DNA of 64,000 bases from Valencia hispanica (GCA_963556495.2 OY747701.1:39468501-39532500), one strand, 5' to 3'. Shown: positions 1 through 61,699, counted from the stretch's first letter. Numbers and translations are program-made. The notes: generated from the sequence alone by a model not told the origin.

Positions 1-185
1 TCTTACCTATCATTCTTATTTTCTGAGAAACTGATTTTTGAGTTTTCCTTAGCCATAAGACATAATCGATATAAAGCATAGGACTCTATGTGCCACTAAT
101 ATAAGCTTTACTTTTTGAACTGGATTACTGATCAAATTTAGGAAACTTTTCGATTATTTGATGGCTGATGAAAAAGGAATATAAT
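1..185 (+). mobile_element. Tc1-like transposon 3' end remnant
   Basis: This AT-rich stretch resembles the 3' terminal region of common fish Tc1-like elements: a block like 'ttagccataaga' followed by 'ctttttgaactggattact' and 'aacttttcgat'. The same block order appears at 37330-37510 behind a recognisable Tc1 transposase tail. The transposase part is absent here. If the tacr2 call is right, it lies in that gene's first intron. Confidence 0.45.
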
Positions 186-221
186 TCATTCATTCATTTC
201 AAATATTATTTCATCACCCAC

Positions 222-356
222 CTGCCAGTCGGGCTGCTGGAACTGGTTCCCGGTGGTCTCGTTTCCATCGTCCAACCAGTCAGAGCTGACTGACAACGGA
301 ATTAAAGTGGCCTCCGGGTCTCGATGGAAGTGTTTAATAAGACTCTCGGCGTCCAT
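222..356 (-). CDS. tacr2: Probable tachykinin receptor 2, N-terminal coding exon (partial gene)
   Basis: The proposed start (ATG at 356-354) has A at -3 and G at +4 and gives 45 codons ending NETTGNQFQQPDWQ. The exon then meets a good donor, CAG|GTGGGT, in phase 0. The tail resembles the NQFxQPxWQ motif that precedes transmembrane segment 1 in vertebrate tachykinin receptors (G-protein-coupled receptors for substance P/neurokinin peptides), and NETT is an N-glycosylation sequon as expected for the extracellular N-terminus. The frame stays open upstream to an ATG at 473, so a longer start is possible. Context supports the call: human TACR2 lies head-to-head with TSPAN15. Odd point: family members usually carry the first transmembrane segments in this exon, but here the next bases are non-coding. 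The transmembrane part must lie outside the window. Without it the call is an inference. Confidence 0.45.
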
Positions 357-473
357 TCTGACCCCCTTTGTTACCTGGTGAGAGAAAACTTTACGGATTT
401 GTGTCTGCGCTGCGTAATGAAGAACAATGAGTGGCGGGCAGCCTATTCCCATGTAGGAGGCTTCATTAGTCAT

Positions 474-1374
474 GGTTGGCTTTAGGAATCATTCAAAATT
501 CAGGTGGTAATTTACCTTTTAGCGTAATGAGTTAAAAGGATTTGAAACTCATTAAAATAAAGGTGTGAGAAAATGTTTATTTCATCCACCACACCTCTTT
601 TCTTTATATTTAAATTAAAATAACAAATTCGGCTGATAAAACTAAATAAACATCCCACAATTTCTTTGTGAAGGAAGACCACCCCCCAAGTTAATAACGC
701 AGCAGTATTGTGATATTTACTTGAAAATTGTATTTTTAAAATTATTCAAAAACATATCAAAAACACAAAAAAGACTTCTCCAAATAATGCACAAAGTGGA
801 TGTCTGCAACAATGACTCAAACACACAAAACATGGGTAGTGTTATCTGTCTTACCTCTCTGTAGCCCCGATTATGTCGTGAGTTCTAACCCCAGATGTTT
901 CTGTCCATAGCTGATAATGGCCAAAAATGAAACCCCAGGTGCGTAATGGGCACTCAGGTCTGACCAAGAATCCATTCATACATTTCTCCCCGCTCTCACA
1001 CAAACACACGGTGCGCTCCGTCTCTCGCTCTCTCTCTGCTGGAATGTGTTACAAGCGGCTTTGACACGCTCCTCCACAGTGAGACGCGCGGACATTGCGA
1101 CGCAGAGCCGCGCGCACAATCCACGGACAGCGCATAAACCACAGGGCGGACGTGTTATGAGTTGGTTCCCAAAGTGTGAATGTGGGATTAAAATAGCATT
1201 CCAAATGTTTACATTGGAGATATTACACGAGAGCTATCAGGTGAAAAGGTTTGGGCACATTAAGGCTCCAGTTTACACCTAGATAATAGCTAATGACATT
1301 AAATACATTTCTAACTCAGTAGAAGACTACTCAGTATACAAAGAGCATGATCCAAATCTTTTCTTTCCCTTTAG
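474..1374. other. Intergenic region, possible divergent promoter
   Basis: No coding region is seen. Most of it is AT-rich, but 1000-1150 contains a CT-rich run followed by a local cluster of CpGs (gagacgcgcggacattgcga and nearby). That could be a promoter serving the - strand exon at 222-356, the candidate + strand exon at 1375, or both. No TATA box or other definite element was identified. Confidence 0.25.
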
Positions 1375-1516
1375 GGTGAAAAGCAAACGTTTTTGCTGTC
1401 TGCAGCAGTGATGTCCTTTGACATGGACAATATGGCTCACAACCCATGGCCTGAAGAGTGCAATGAGCAGTGGTGCCGCAAGAGACTCTTGGGGCACACA
1501 CAATCTAAATCTGAAG
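1375..1516 (+). CDS. Candidate coding exon of an unrecognised small gene
   Basis: A pyrimidine-rich tract and acceptor (tttccctttag) precede this segment and a donor (GAAG|GTAATT) ends it. The first ATG is at 1411; from there the frame is open to the donor, starting MSFDMDNMAHNPWPEE. The same frame is also open from the acceptor, so it could be an internal exon. It ends with one base of a codon. Joined to an acceptor at 4556 it would continue for 13 codons and stop, giving a 48-residue product ending GSCC. I recognise no domain. It could be a real small protein, part of a longer gene with missed exons, or an exon of a non-coding transcript. Confidence 0.25.
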
Positions 1517-1992
1517 GTAATTAAAATATATAAAACTTTAACTAGAAATCAACCAAATATAGTGCACATCAGCATGTTTTAAATGTAAACATTAAATTGA
1601 ATTTAAAATAAAAATTCTGAATAGTAATACAATTTTAAAAATCAGAACCAGAACAACAACAATAAAATAACAAAACAGTGTGAAGTTCAAACAATGCAAG
1701 GCTGGCAACACCCGCTGTGCACTACCAGTGATGCTTGCCAGCCTGATGATGCTATTTTAAGTTTATTATAACAATTGCAGCATTATTTTAAGATACTGTA
1801 GTTCCAAAACAGTAGAATACTTTGTGATTACTTTTGTACAATGCATAATAGAAAAATATGCACTGTACTATAAAAACATAACACCCACCCAGGTAAATTT
1901 TCTCATGTTATTCATGTCAATTACTTATTTTATCCTTTATTTAATCTTCTTACCACCATGTGCCTGTAGATGTCCTGTCTACATTTACAGTC

Positions 1993-2387
<395 letters not shown>

Positions 2388-2406
2388 AATAGGGAACGTG
2401 AGCTGA

Positions 2407-2445
<39 letters not shown>

Positions 2446-2483
2446 ATAATGTGTTGTTGCAATAGTAATCCTATGCCTATGTT

Positions 2484-2546
2484 TGTATATATATATATAT
2501 ATATATATAGACATATACATATACATATATATGTGTATATATACAC

Positions 2547-2617
<71 letters not shown>
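2484..2617. repeat. (TA)n microsatellite
   Basis: A second TA tract that runs directly into a 26-base T run (2618-2643), which is the poly(A) tail, read on this strand, of the retroelement to its right. Confidence 0.95.
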
Positions 2618-2635
<18 letters not shown>

Positions 2636-3194
2636 TTTTTTTTACGTGTCCTGTTTGGCAGTGTGGAGCTCAGAATTGGTGTCTGAGTACCAAGTAGAAG
2701 CCCAACAGATTTACTTTCACAAGCGGAGCAGTACAGCTTTTGCTATAGTCCTCCACTTGATATATGTGAGAAAAATCTTTATTATGAATTGTTGGGGTTT
2801 TTATTTCCTGATGTTATGGACACGGAGACGAAAAATTAAGGAGAAGAAAGAAGGAAGATGAAGAAGAGAGGTAGGAAACAAAAAGTCAAGAGAGAGGGTG
2901 AGTTGAAAATACAAGAGAGGAAGGGGAACAAAGAAAACACAGGAAGACATTGAAGTCTGCCTCCATACCCACAGGACGGCAGAGAGAGGGGAAAAACAAA
3001 ACAAAACACGAAAAAGGAACATCGACAAAACCAACCAAACATTGTGAACTAAGAATTACACAACCACATCACACAAAAATAGATATAAAAATACAACAAC
3101 AATGTCACAGAGAAACTCATGGTACCGATTAATCAAGCTCTAGTAATGATAACATCAGCCCAAGAATATATCCTTAAAAACCAGAGACCCCACA

Positions 3195-3198
<4 letters not shown>
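2618..3198 (-). mobile_element. Poly(A)-tailed LINE-type 3' end, copy 1
   Basis: Read on the - strand this is about 550 bp ending in a 26-base A run, with 'aataaaa' and 'aataaag' motifs near the tail. It is a near-identical inverted copy of 30763-31337; for example the last roughly 100 bp before the tail match almost base for base. It is 5'-truncated and sits between two (TA)n tracts, suggesting insertion into a TA microsatellite. It has no coding capacity. The tail and the GC-rich upstream part seen in copy 2 suggest an L1/Tx1-type 3' UTR, but the family is not certain. Confidence 0.8.
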
Positions 3199-3258
<60 letters not shown>

Positions 3259-3308
3259 AATATATATGTGTGTGTGTGTGTATGTATATATATCTATATA
3301 TGTGTATG

Positions 3309-3342
<34 letters not shown>

Positions 3343-3388
3343 TATGTATATATGTGTATGTATATGTATATATATATGTATTGAACCT
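3196..3388. repeat. (TA)n/(TATG)n microsatellite
   Basis: A third TA-rich tract with TG and TATG variants, directly abutting the truncated 5' end of the retroelement copy. Confidence 0.95.
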
Positions 3389-3839
3389 GATGTGGGTGGG
3401 GGGTTGTTTGCAAAAAAGAGACCAAGTTCCTCCATGGCAACGATCAAGGTGTTTGGTGGGGGCTTGCTTGTTGTGCTATCAGATGCTGTTTTGCATTGCT
3501 GTTTTTGTTTGTTTTGTACTTCCAAGATGCCCAGTATTGGACAGCACTTTTTTCTTTCTTATGGAAGATCTGTTTTGCTGCCATTTGTAGTCTCAGCCTG
3601 ATGAATCTGCTGGTTTTTGGGGTTTTGTTGCACATCATGACATACAAGGAGCATGCTTTCTAACAGACTTGCTTTTCTCTATAAAGTGGCCATAGTCTTT
3701 GGGCGTTCCATGACAGATGCACAAGACCTTGTTCGGAAAAGCTCCTCAACTGTTTGGACCAGACCGAAGGCGTCATGTGATGGTCGACAGGACTCCTGGT
3801 TTGAATTCCTTCAGTGTCAATAGGGTACGGTGCTCTCCT

Positions 3840-4341
3840 TCCAGACTGTCATCATTTTTGCTTTATTGAACTAGAGCATCCATCACAGATGTTGGAATAT
3901 TTGATGATTTTGTTTGTTTCCTGTAAGATGGTACAGAATATGTTCATGGTCAAGCATGTCTTTTGGATTGATAAAATTATAGATGTTGCCATCACAATTC
4001 CTTTTTGCACTGGTTTCCAGCTACCTGTTTGACCAATCTTAAGTCCACAGAAGAGTGTTATCATGTCTTGAAGGAATGTGATGGGTTTGTTGTACTCTTC
4101 CATCTTATGCCTAAGTGCCATCACAGGGTGGCGTGTAAAGCCCTGATTGAAAATATTTGACAATGCAGATTAAACTTATTGTACACAGCTTTCTGTTATT
4201 ATGACCTCTGGCGATGGTGAGGTTTTTCCTGCTGACTTGAGCCGACCATTTCCTTCTTCTTTCTGTGTCTTTAGGGAAGCTGTACGTTCTGATCCCTTTC
4301 TTGGACTGATTGCTGCATCCAAATGCAGCACAGCCAGTCAT
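3840..4341 (-). pseudogene. THAP-domain / P-element-type transposase remnant (THAP9-like)
   Basis: From the ATG at 4341 the frame encodes MTGCAAFGCSNQSKKG..., the start of a THAP zinc finger: CxxxxC spacing near the N-terminus, a SFPKD block and an RRRKWSAQVSRKN block with the conserved tryptophan, reaching a further cysteine in RKLC. Almost directly downstream another frame (4163-3852) carries a block containing GSWKPVQKGIVMAT, which resembles the C-terminal half of THAP9/P-element transposases. The long middle part, including the catalytic region, is missing, so this is an internally deleted, inactive copy. P-type elements encode a THAP DNA-binding domain joined to a transposase. Sequence from about 3400 to 3840 may belong to the same element but has stops. 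The THAP part is clearer than the transposase part. Confidence 0.6.
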
Positions 4342-4555
4342 GATAAAGCAATGAACATATAAAGGTATTATTTAAATATACATTTTATACATATAAAATG
4401 TTGTACAAAACCAAATATAATTATATGTATAATTACACTTTAAACTTTTCTCTTGTTCCACCCTAAAAATCTTGATTTGTAATTTGAATTTTTCACCCAC
4501 TAAGTCCTTCAAAGCAAAACATTTTACTAATGAACTGTTTCTTTATTGTTTTCAG

Positions 4556-4596
4556 GAAGGTCACCAGTGGTTGATATCAAAGGGAGCTGCTGTTAA
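4556..4596 (+). CDS. Candidate terminal coding exon of the unrecognised small gene
   Basis: A strong acceptor (tttctttattgttttcag) precedes it. Joined in phase 1 to the candidate exon ending at 1516 it reads GRSPVVDIKGSCC then TAA. A polyadenylation signal AATAAA is at 4747-4752, giving a plausible 3' UTR of about 170 bases. A second frame from the same acceptor is open to 4717 and ends in TAA just before the same signal; it would be used if the upstream phase differs. No function can be assigned. The pair could be a spurious combination of splice-like sites. Confidence 0.22.
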
Positions 4597-4769
4597 TGTT
4601 ACCAAGGATGAACCTTCATTAGGACTTCAGCACATTTCACATCTCCCAAATTTGATCCATGCAGTGAATTTGTATAGATGTAATGACAGTGAGAATGATA
4701 GTAAAAATACTTCATAAAAGCTTGTTTTACATTTTGCGTAATATTTAATAAAAACTTTGCGTATTGTTT

Positions 4770-5600
4770 TTTCCTCAATTAACACACTTATCTTTTTTCA
4801 TCTACTGGTTTTAACATTATCAATGAATTACTATTTTACTGTAGTCAGGCTAGAACCACAATCAAATGGGTTATAGATGCATGAGTTCATAAGAAAATAA
4901 ATAATTATGGAATGATGTATTCTACCAAAAAAATTCATAACTTAGATCAGCCTTACATTCTGCTAATTTTCTATCCAACAGCAGGCAGAGAGAACAGAGA
5001 CTGAATGTCATCTGCTAGACATATAGGGTGTTTTAGGAGTAAATCCTGGGAACAGTAATATCCCATGCTTTGTTGAAAGATGGAGATCTAAAGGTAAGCT
5101 GGAGCAGAGGTCTTAACCACTGGCATGTTTTTAGTGTATAGGACAAGGTATGGCAGTAAGCATTCAGAAAACAGGCTATAAATTGGGTATCATTACTCCA
5201 ATTTAGGGTTTCTTGTGGCACATAAAGTTATTAAACATGCTTATATTGAGCAGTGCAGTGCATTAATTTATCAATAAATATGATCGGTGATCTACATGTA
5301 TTCTACAATGTGTTAGCACTCGTCTCCCTCTAAAATGTAGAACAGGGACGAATGTCTGTTCCTCTGGAAATGCTTTGATAAAATCAAAATGCATAGGCTA
5401 TTCAGTAAGAAGTAATCAGTACACATTATAGTCAATAATGATCAGAAATCGCCAGGAGAAATGAGAAATATTCGATTTTGCATTCTGTCCCGCCAGAAGC
5501 TGCTCAGACTGACTGACAGCGCTGGGATGTCTGGAACTATTGAGGACTCCATGAACCACGTGTCGGCTAGTTCAAAGTCTGTCGTAACTATCTCTATGAC
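4770..5600. other. Intergenic, nothing recognised
   Basis: AT-rich sequence without a supported gene, RNA or clear repeat boundary. Confidence 0.4.
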
Positions 5601-5604
5601 ACTG

Positions 5605-5790
5605 CACTAGCAGAGCTGTTATGTGCGCATGCGCAGTGAAGTTTAACCCCGACACATGGCGATAAGTAGCGACCGTTAGTTACAGTCTATGGTAGCGACA
5701 TGCATCAGTCTCAAACGGTAAGTACCACATTTCGCCATGTGTCGCGGTTGACCTTCACGGCGCATGCACACATAACAGCTCTGCTAGTGA
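5605..5790. mobile_element. Hairpin (foldback) MITE-like element
   Basis: The left arm starts cactagcagagctgttatgt and the right arm ends acataacagctctgctagtg. They form an imperfect inverted repeat of about 58 bp around a loop of about 70 bp. Both arms contain the GC-rich core gcatgcgc and gacacatggcga. It looks like a small non-autonomous DNA element; no clear target duplication was found. Confidence 0.6.
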
Positions 5791-5821
5791 GGAGAAAATG
5801 TAAGCAGCCATACGATTGGCT

Positions 5822-5912
5822 GAAAACGAAGACATTGGTTAGCTGACGAATCTGTCAATCAGAATCGTAAATTTGATTGACAGATTCATTAGCCAATGGT
5901 GTCGTTTGTTGA
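5822..5912. repeat. Inverted repeat hairpin
   Basis: Arms of about 40 bp (each with gaatctgtcaatca or its complement, flanked by attggttagc/gccaatggtgtcg) surround a loop of about 10 bp. It lies just after the previous hairpin and may belong to the same or an adjoining element. Confidence 0.6.
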
Positions 5913-6059
5913 CCTGCAATGTTACAACAGTCTCAAAATTCACCACACAAAATTCTCTCACAAATACAGAGAGATTTGCAAATGAGAAGTGGTTCGTAAA
6001 TGCACATTTAGCGATTCGTATGATCTGTGAGTTTCTATTTGAAGCTTCCCTCAAAGTTA

Positions 6060-6182
6060 TATTTGTGAAACAGATTGTGTGCATTTGTGAAACAGATCGT
6101 GTGCATTTGTGAAGTTATATTACTAGTGTTTCTTCGAAATTATATTTGTGAACCAGAGCGTGTGCATTTGTGAATAAGCATT
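6060..6182 (+). repeat. Short degenerate tandem repeat
   Basis: Several imperfect copies of a roughly 21-bp unit like tttgtgaaacagatcgtgtg, with a spacer in the middle. Nearby sequence (5960-6050) has related gtgaa motifs. Confidence 0.55.
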
Positions 6183-6234
6183 TGAATTTGTGAAAAACCC
6201 TGCATGAGTTTATTCTTAATGAGACTGATCTGAC

Positions 6235-6875
6235 CCCATACAGGATGACCTACAGTAAGCAACTCTAACTATAAGCTTAGTCAAAAAGGAAAGTTTTAAG
6301 CCTGGCCTTAAAAGTGAACAGAGTGTCTGCCTCACGGACTAAAGCTGGGAGCTGGTTGCACAGGAGAGGAGCCTGATAACGAAAAGATCTGCCTCCCATT
6401 CTACTTCCATTACTCCCATTCTATCACCAGTATACCTGCAGTCTGAGAGAGAAGGTCACTGTTAGGAACATATGGAACAATCAGATCTCTGAGGTATGAT
6501 GGAGCTGATTATTAAGGGCTTTATATGTAAGAAGGGGGATCTTAAATTATATTCTGGGTTTAACAGGGAGCCAAAACAGATGGCCGCTCGTACTTAGCCA
6601 GGTTCTGCTGGAGGTTTCTTGCTGTTATAGGGGAGTTTTTCCTCTCCATTGTCGCTACATGCTTGCTCGGTATAGGGGAATGCAGTGGTTGGAAGTCTGC
6701 ATCAACGGGGCACAACTGCCAGTCAATGACTCGATGCAATCTGCTGGGATTCCTTACATAGAAAACTAACTAAACCTTTAAACTTATTGGAATGTTTGTA
6801 TTGAAATGGCTTTCTTGTAAAGTGCCTTGAGATGACATCTGTTGTGAATCTGTGCTATAAATGAATTGAAATTAA
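6235..6875 (+). mobile_element. 5'-truncated L2/CR1-type LINE with inverted 5' segment
   Basis: The right half (about 6577-6875) matches the 3' UTR of the LINE at 62200-62530 read on its sense strand, ending near cttgagatgacatctgttgt and gctataaatgaattg. The left half (about 6235-6576) matches the end of the same LINE's reverse transcriptase region but in opposite orientation, the same as the + strand at 62885-63220. This opposed arrangement is the signature of twin priming during LINE insertion. No functional protein remains. Confidence 0.7.
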
Positions 6876-6899
6876 TTAAATGGAATTGTTTCATCCTTG

Positions 6900-8430
6900 C
6901 AGGTTCATATGAGTGGTAATAAAAATCTCTCAAAACATGCATAATAGAAAAATGATATTTTCTTTTATTAAATTATAAAACCAAAAAGTTGACTTCTATA
7001 TAATAACTTGTTTCTAAATCCTATCAGAATACTATACTATACAATATACTATATTATACTATATAATACTATAATAGTTATTTACATTCCAACAACATTG
7101 AAGGATGTTAGAAAGAACTTTATCAGCATTCAATATTATCCTTATTCTCCTGCTTTGTAGAAATCAGTTGTCATAACTTTTAGATTATTTAGAGCTCTCT
7201 TAAAGACCTTAAATGACTTAAAGCCTCATCCTCCATAAAGTCTTTGAAAATCTGTTCCTTTTCTCTTTTCTCAACCATTGACAGTAAAAAAAATGGCACA
7301 CATCCCATCATACAAGCTAGGTGACAAGAAAGAAAATCTTAAAAGGTTTGTAGAGAGGGTAAGAAAACTGAAGAGAAGAATACCATGAGATGACATGAAA
7401 ATTACTTTTGTATTGGTCTTTGGCTGGATTGCCTGCTGGGTATTCGTTGCCCTTTTTCTTCCCCATACGCTAGTTTTGTGTTTTAATTTCTCCTGGAAGC
7501 AGAACACCTGGAGACCTCATCAGTACTCTGGCCATCAGTACTCTGGCCATTTACAGGTTTCATGTGCTATCTCTCAACAGCAGTCATTGATTGCCTTGCT
7601 TGAATGTGAACTTTGATCCACAGGTCAGAAAGACTGTCTGACTATAGCCATTAAGTGTACCATCCAATTGTGGTCGGATTAATCGGACCAGGTGAAACTG
7701 GTTTGATTTTTGCTAGGGTCATATGTTCAACCATTTTCTTTCTTCACCTCCTCTGCCCAACTTCTTTAGCTTAAAATCTTTGTTTCGTTCTCTTGTCATA
7801 GTAAAAGTCCAGTCCTGGTGGGACCCAAAGACTAGCCTATCCAAACGTACAACATCTGTGCCTGACAAAACAAAACCGCTGCCTTCTTTCACCCATAGAG
7901 TAACCCATTGGGAGTTTTAAACACCATGTGGGCCCAGATCCGCCAACTTCCTGCTGGTTCTGTGAGAGGTGGAACTGTTTGAGTTTGACCCAAATTAAGG
8001 TGCACAGTTTTTGTCATGTCACTGTTCTGTGGTATGAGAGGATGGATTATTTCAGTGTGGTTTTGAAGACTGAAATCATCTTACGCCAGATTTAGTTGTT
8101 TTAGCTTAAAATTTGTCGTTAGAACCAGAATTAAAACCTGAAACCTTTCTATTGGGTTTCTGAAGCTCTTGCAGATCCTTAGCTGTTAATCAGTTGCAAA
8201 ACATAAAATAAACTTTCATTTTCTATTCATAAATTTCCCTTTTTAACGATTAATGCAGACTGATCAGTGTTTGCATTTTGTTAGATTAAAATGTCATATT
8301 AATTGGTTTATTTTCAGTGGCCAGTAGTGAGCAGACATTGGTTGAATAATAATAAATAAATTATTTTTGGTGCTGTCAGTGATTAGTTTTCATCAGTCTT
8401 TCTATTCAAATTGAATTCTGGATCATCTTT
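6900..8430. other. Intergenic, simple repeats only
   Basis: AT-rich sequence with a degenerate (ATACT)n run at 7021-7078 and a two-copy 15-bp tandem repeat (ccatcagtactctgg) near 7519-7549. No gene is supported. Confidence 0.4.
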
Positions 8431-8452
8431 GGATGGATGGATCCATCCATCC
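8431..8452. repeat. Perfect 22-bp palindrome of GGAT units
   Basis: Three GGAT units meet their reverse complement exactly at GGATCC, making a perfect palindrome. Most likely a rearranged (GGAT)n tract. Confidence 0.8.
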
Positions 8453-8529
8453 TATACTTTCTATATTTTCAAACACCAAATTGAACTTAATATGTTTTAT
8501 TATGTACAATGTAAACCATCTTAGAACTT

Positions 8530-8785
8530 CAGATGTCATGATGTGTGGAAGTTAGGACCCAAATGCAGACAGGATGAGGGAACACAGATGATTTACTGAA
8601 CTCCAGAGTGATGGGAATGAGACGAGCCAAGACGAGAGGATACAACACGAGGAACTTACACAATATACACACAATCGCAATAACAAAACAAAGGACAGCA
8701 GGAGGTAATTACAAGAGAAGACAACGGGACCATGAAAACAAGCAGGAGAGAAACACAGAACGAAACAACAACACAGATTAAAATA
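8530..8785. repeat. Degenerate dispersed fish repeat
   Basis: The run aggacccaaatgcagacagg followed by purine/A-rich text with repeated 'acaaaac', 'caggaggt' and 'gagaaacacaga' resembles a common interspersed repeat of fish genomes. No coding capacity and no firm ends. Confidence 0.35.
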
Positions 8786-8939
8786 GAGATCGTGACAACG
8801 GAAAAAGCTAGCATAAATGGTGCTCCTGATTGGCTGCTTTGCAAACGCCAGCCAGCGTATCAAGTGGCATTGCTCCTAGCTATTTCAGGTTCCCAAACTG
8901 CATTTCCTTTACAATATTTTAGATATGCTCTATAAAAAA

Positions 8940-10245
8940 TATCTGAATAAGTAATATTCTGCAAATAATTTGGAGCTACATTCCACAGGAAAATGAAAAT
9001 AGGTGATTCCACGAATACTGAATGCCGAATAGATGGGGGTCCACCGTGCTATTATTATTATTTCAGTATAATTTTTCTACCAAGTACATGGTCAAAGCAG
9101 GATGCAAAAATGCTTGTTTATGATGTAAGAACTAATTAAAGGGTCAGGACACAAGAAACTATGAAAATGTTACTTATTTGATATTTTCCCTTACCATATG
9201 GCATCACCACAGGATCTTTGTACATAGTTGGTGTGCTTAAATTTATATATTCTTTGAACTGCAATGTTTTGTCAGTAGAGGATTTTTATTACCAGTCGTG
9301 AAGTGTTGGTTTGACTCAGAGAATCTGTCTGTGGTTTGATTTGTCAACATCAAAGTGTCTCAACTGTGCAAGTCAGAAAACCTCTCAGGAGTGAAACTGG
9401 GATCCAATTGACAGCCCAATTTGAAGATGGGTATAATCTAACCTATGAATACTGAGTGCTCACATAATAATGGTGTAATGGCCACTGAATGGCTTGCTGT
9501 GGATCATAGTACTGCAGCTGGAGTGATGCCATCTCAAAAACAGTCTCTAGCATGTGTTTCATGTCCTGCAGAGCAAACCTGTGCCTTACCACTTTTACTC
9601 CTCTCTTTTTCTGTGTTTTCTGCTATCATGGTTGTCGACAAACTGCCACTTAGGTCTGCCACCTCAGGTCTGCTTCTTTCCATAGAAGTGAAAGCAGCTG
9701 CATGGGTTTACACTTAAGAGAAGGAAAGAACGCAGATTTAGCTCACTCCACTTTTTTTCTGTGTGTACAGTGTGTACAGCATGTGGGGACTTTCACATGA
9801 GTAGCACGGCCAAGGCCAACATGGAGGGTGCAGAAAATAAGAAATTAAAGCTTTGGTGCTTTGTAACAAAAGTCACTCAGCGTGTTTTTCTGAGATACAG
9901 TTTGCCAGGGTGTCGGTGATGTGGTGTCAAAAGCTGAACGTGAAAAGACAACTTTTTTTTTCAATTGGTTTCAATCTGTTGCTGTCCAATTTTGGTGAGC
10001 CTGTGGAAATTTCAGCCTTTGTTTTCTGTTCTTAGTTGATAAAAGTAATCCTCTGCTGCGGTAGCCCATCTGCTTGAAAGTCTGAGATGCTGTGCATTTA
10101 GAGATGGTATTTTGCAAGTGGTCATCTGAGTTACTGTTGCTTTTCTACAATCTCAAAACAGTCTGTCTGTTTCATCATCAACAAGGCACTTTTTCCACAC
10201 CACTGTCTAAACGACAGTTGTGTGCTCTGTTCTCTTTTTTGACTA
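8940..10245. other. Intergenic, nothing recognised
   Basis: No gene or clear repeat was recognised. There is a short two-copy repeat of gtgtacagt near 9760-9780. Confidence 0.35.
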
Positions 10246-10250
10246 TTCCA

Positions 10251-10682
10251 TGTAAAACCAAGGGGTGACGAGAAAATGCCAGCAGATCGATCAACCAAGA
10301 CACTTTATTATTACTGTGATGTCAAAGTCAGAGAGGTAGCGGTGAATCCGGTGGAAGAGAAATGTTGTCTCCTCCTACTGCTGCAGGGATAGATTTTATC
10401 CAACAACAACAATTTTTGTCACTATTTGTAAAAAACAAACTGTGATCATTCATTTTATGGAGCAGATTAGTAAAGAAGTTAAACAACCAACAACAAGAAA
10501 CACTTTAAAATAATAAAATAATATTCACAAGAATTTCCCATTCACTCAAAACCCAGCCTAAAAAGAGAATTGCCAACACATGTCCTATATTATTTAATAT
10601 TAAATTACCTATAGATTAGGTCCCATATTAATTCATCTAGTTCTAGCCTGGGCTAAGCCCCCTTCAACTCAGGATTCTAACA
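10251..10682 (-). mobile_element. Possible solo LTR
   Basis: Read on the - strand this begins TGTTAGAATCC, contains AATAATAAAG about 60 bases before its end, and closes with GGTTTTACA, the TG...CA layout of a retrotransposon LTR. No convincing 5-bp target duplication is visible and no internal retroviral sequence adjoins it, so this is weakly supported. Confidence 0.28.
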
Positions 10683-10859
10683 ACGCCTCTGCAACCAAAT
10701 ATTGAGGCCATATACTGTAGAGTACATAGGAATAGTTTTCAGTAGGCTGTCGTTTTTGAGAGACAAAATTGTGTTTTGATTAATCATCAAGATTAACTGA
10801 TACAAACACTTGGAGAATGACACCGAGAGTAACGACTCTATATAATGTATAGGAGTTTC

Positions 10860-11078
10860 GCGTTTTGAGTTGATTTACTGTAATGAATGAACTCCTCCGT
10901 GATCTTCTAATTGATTGAGTCGCACCTGACTTTCAGGCCCTTTATCCGACCATTCAGGAGCAGCTGAGCCCCTAAACCGTGCAGGTGTGGCAGGCAGCGA
11001 TGTTAACGCGGAAGTGAGTTATTGTCAACAGAGACGAAAGCAGCAGAGACGCGCTCGTGCTCTCCACTGTCAGTGACA
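10860..11078 (+). promoter_or_regulatory. tspan15: Probable tspan15 promoter and 5' UTR
   Basis: The 200 bases before the tspan15 start codon are richer in GC and CpG than their surroundings (for example ttaacgcggaagtgagtta and cagagacgcgctcgtgctct). The transcription start cannot be placed from sequence alone. Confidence 0.35.
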
Positions 11079-61154
<50,076 letters not shown>

Positions 61155-61520
61155 GTACAAATGCACACACGTTTCACTCACAGGTGTTTTAATATTCATT
61201 ATCTCAAACACAAACCATTTGTCTTTGGAAATGTGAACTAACGTTAACTTAAACAATAAAAAAAGGTGACATAAAGCTTATGTATGTATATATAGAGAGA
61301 AAGAGAGAAAGAAAGAAAATGGTTGTTTCAAAGGATCCAAGTACTGTACTGGAAAGTGGAGTGGAAGGAAAAAATGTGGTGGGAAAAGGGATAACTGTAG
61401 CTTGTCTGCAGCTCATTCTTTTTCTGGGAAACTGAATTTCTGATTTTCAAATAGGCCAGATAAAAAAATCTACTAATTACAAATCTGACCAAAGAAACCC
61501 CTTTAAATCATTTATTTTAT
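61155..61520 (+). other. tspan15 intron 7, start
   Basis: Intron sequence with a (GAAA)n-like purine tract at 61294-61320. No feature beyond that. Confidence 0.5.
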
Positions 61521-61524
61521 AATA

Positions 61525-61695
61525 CAGGTCCTTCTCAAACAATTAGCATATTGTGATAAAGTTCATTTTTTTTCCATAATGTAATGATAAAAATGAAGCT
61601 TTCATATATTTTAGATTCATTGCACACCAACTGACATCTTTCAGGTCTTTTATTGTTTTAAAACTGATGATTTTGGCATACAGCTCATGAAAACC
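61525..61695. mobile_element. Tc1-like terminal inverted repeat, solo end
   Basis: After TA the sequence starts CAGGTCCTTCTCAAACAATT and continues with tagattcattgcacaccaac, aggtcttttattgttttaaa and gctcatgaaaacccaaaatt. This is the long terminal repeat of a well-known fish Tc1-like element. The interior and the other end are missing. Confidence 0.75.
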
Positions 61696-61699
61696 CAAA

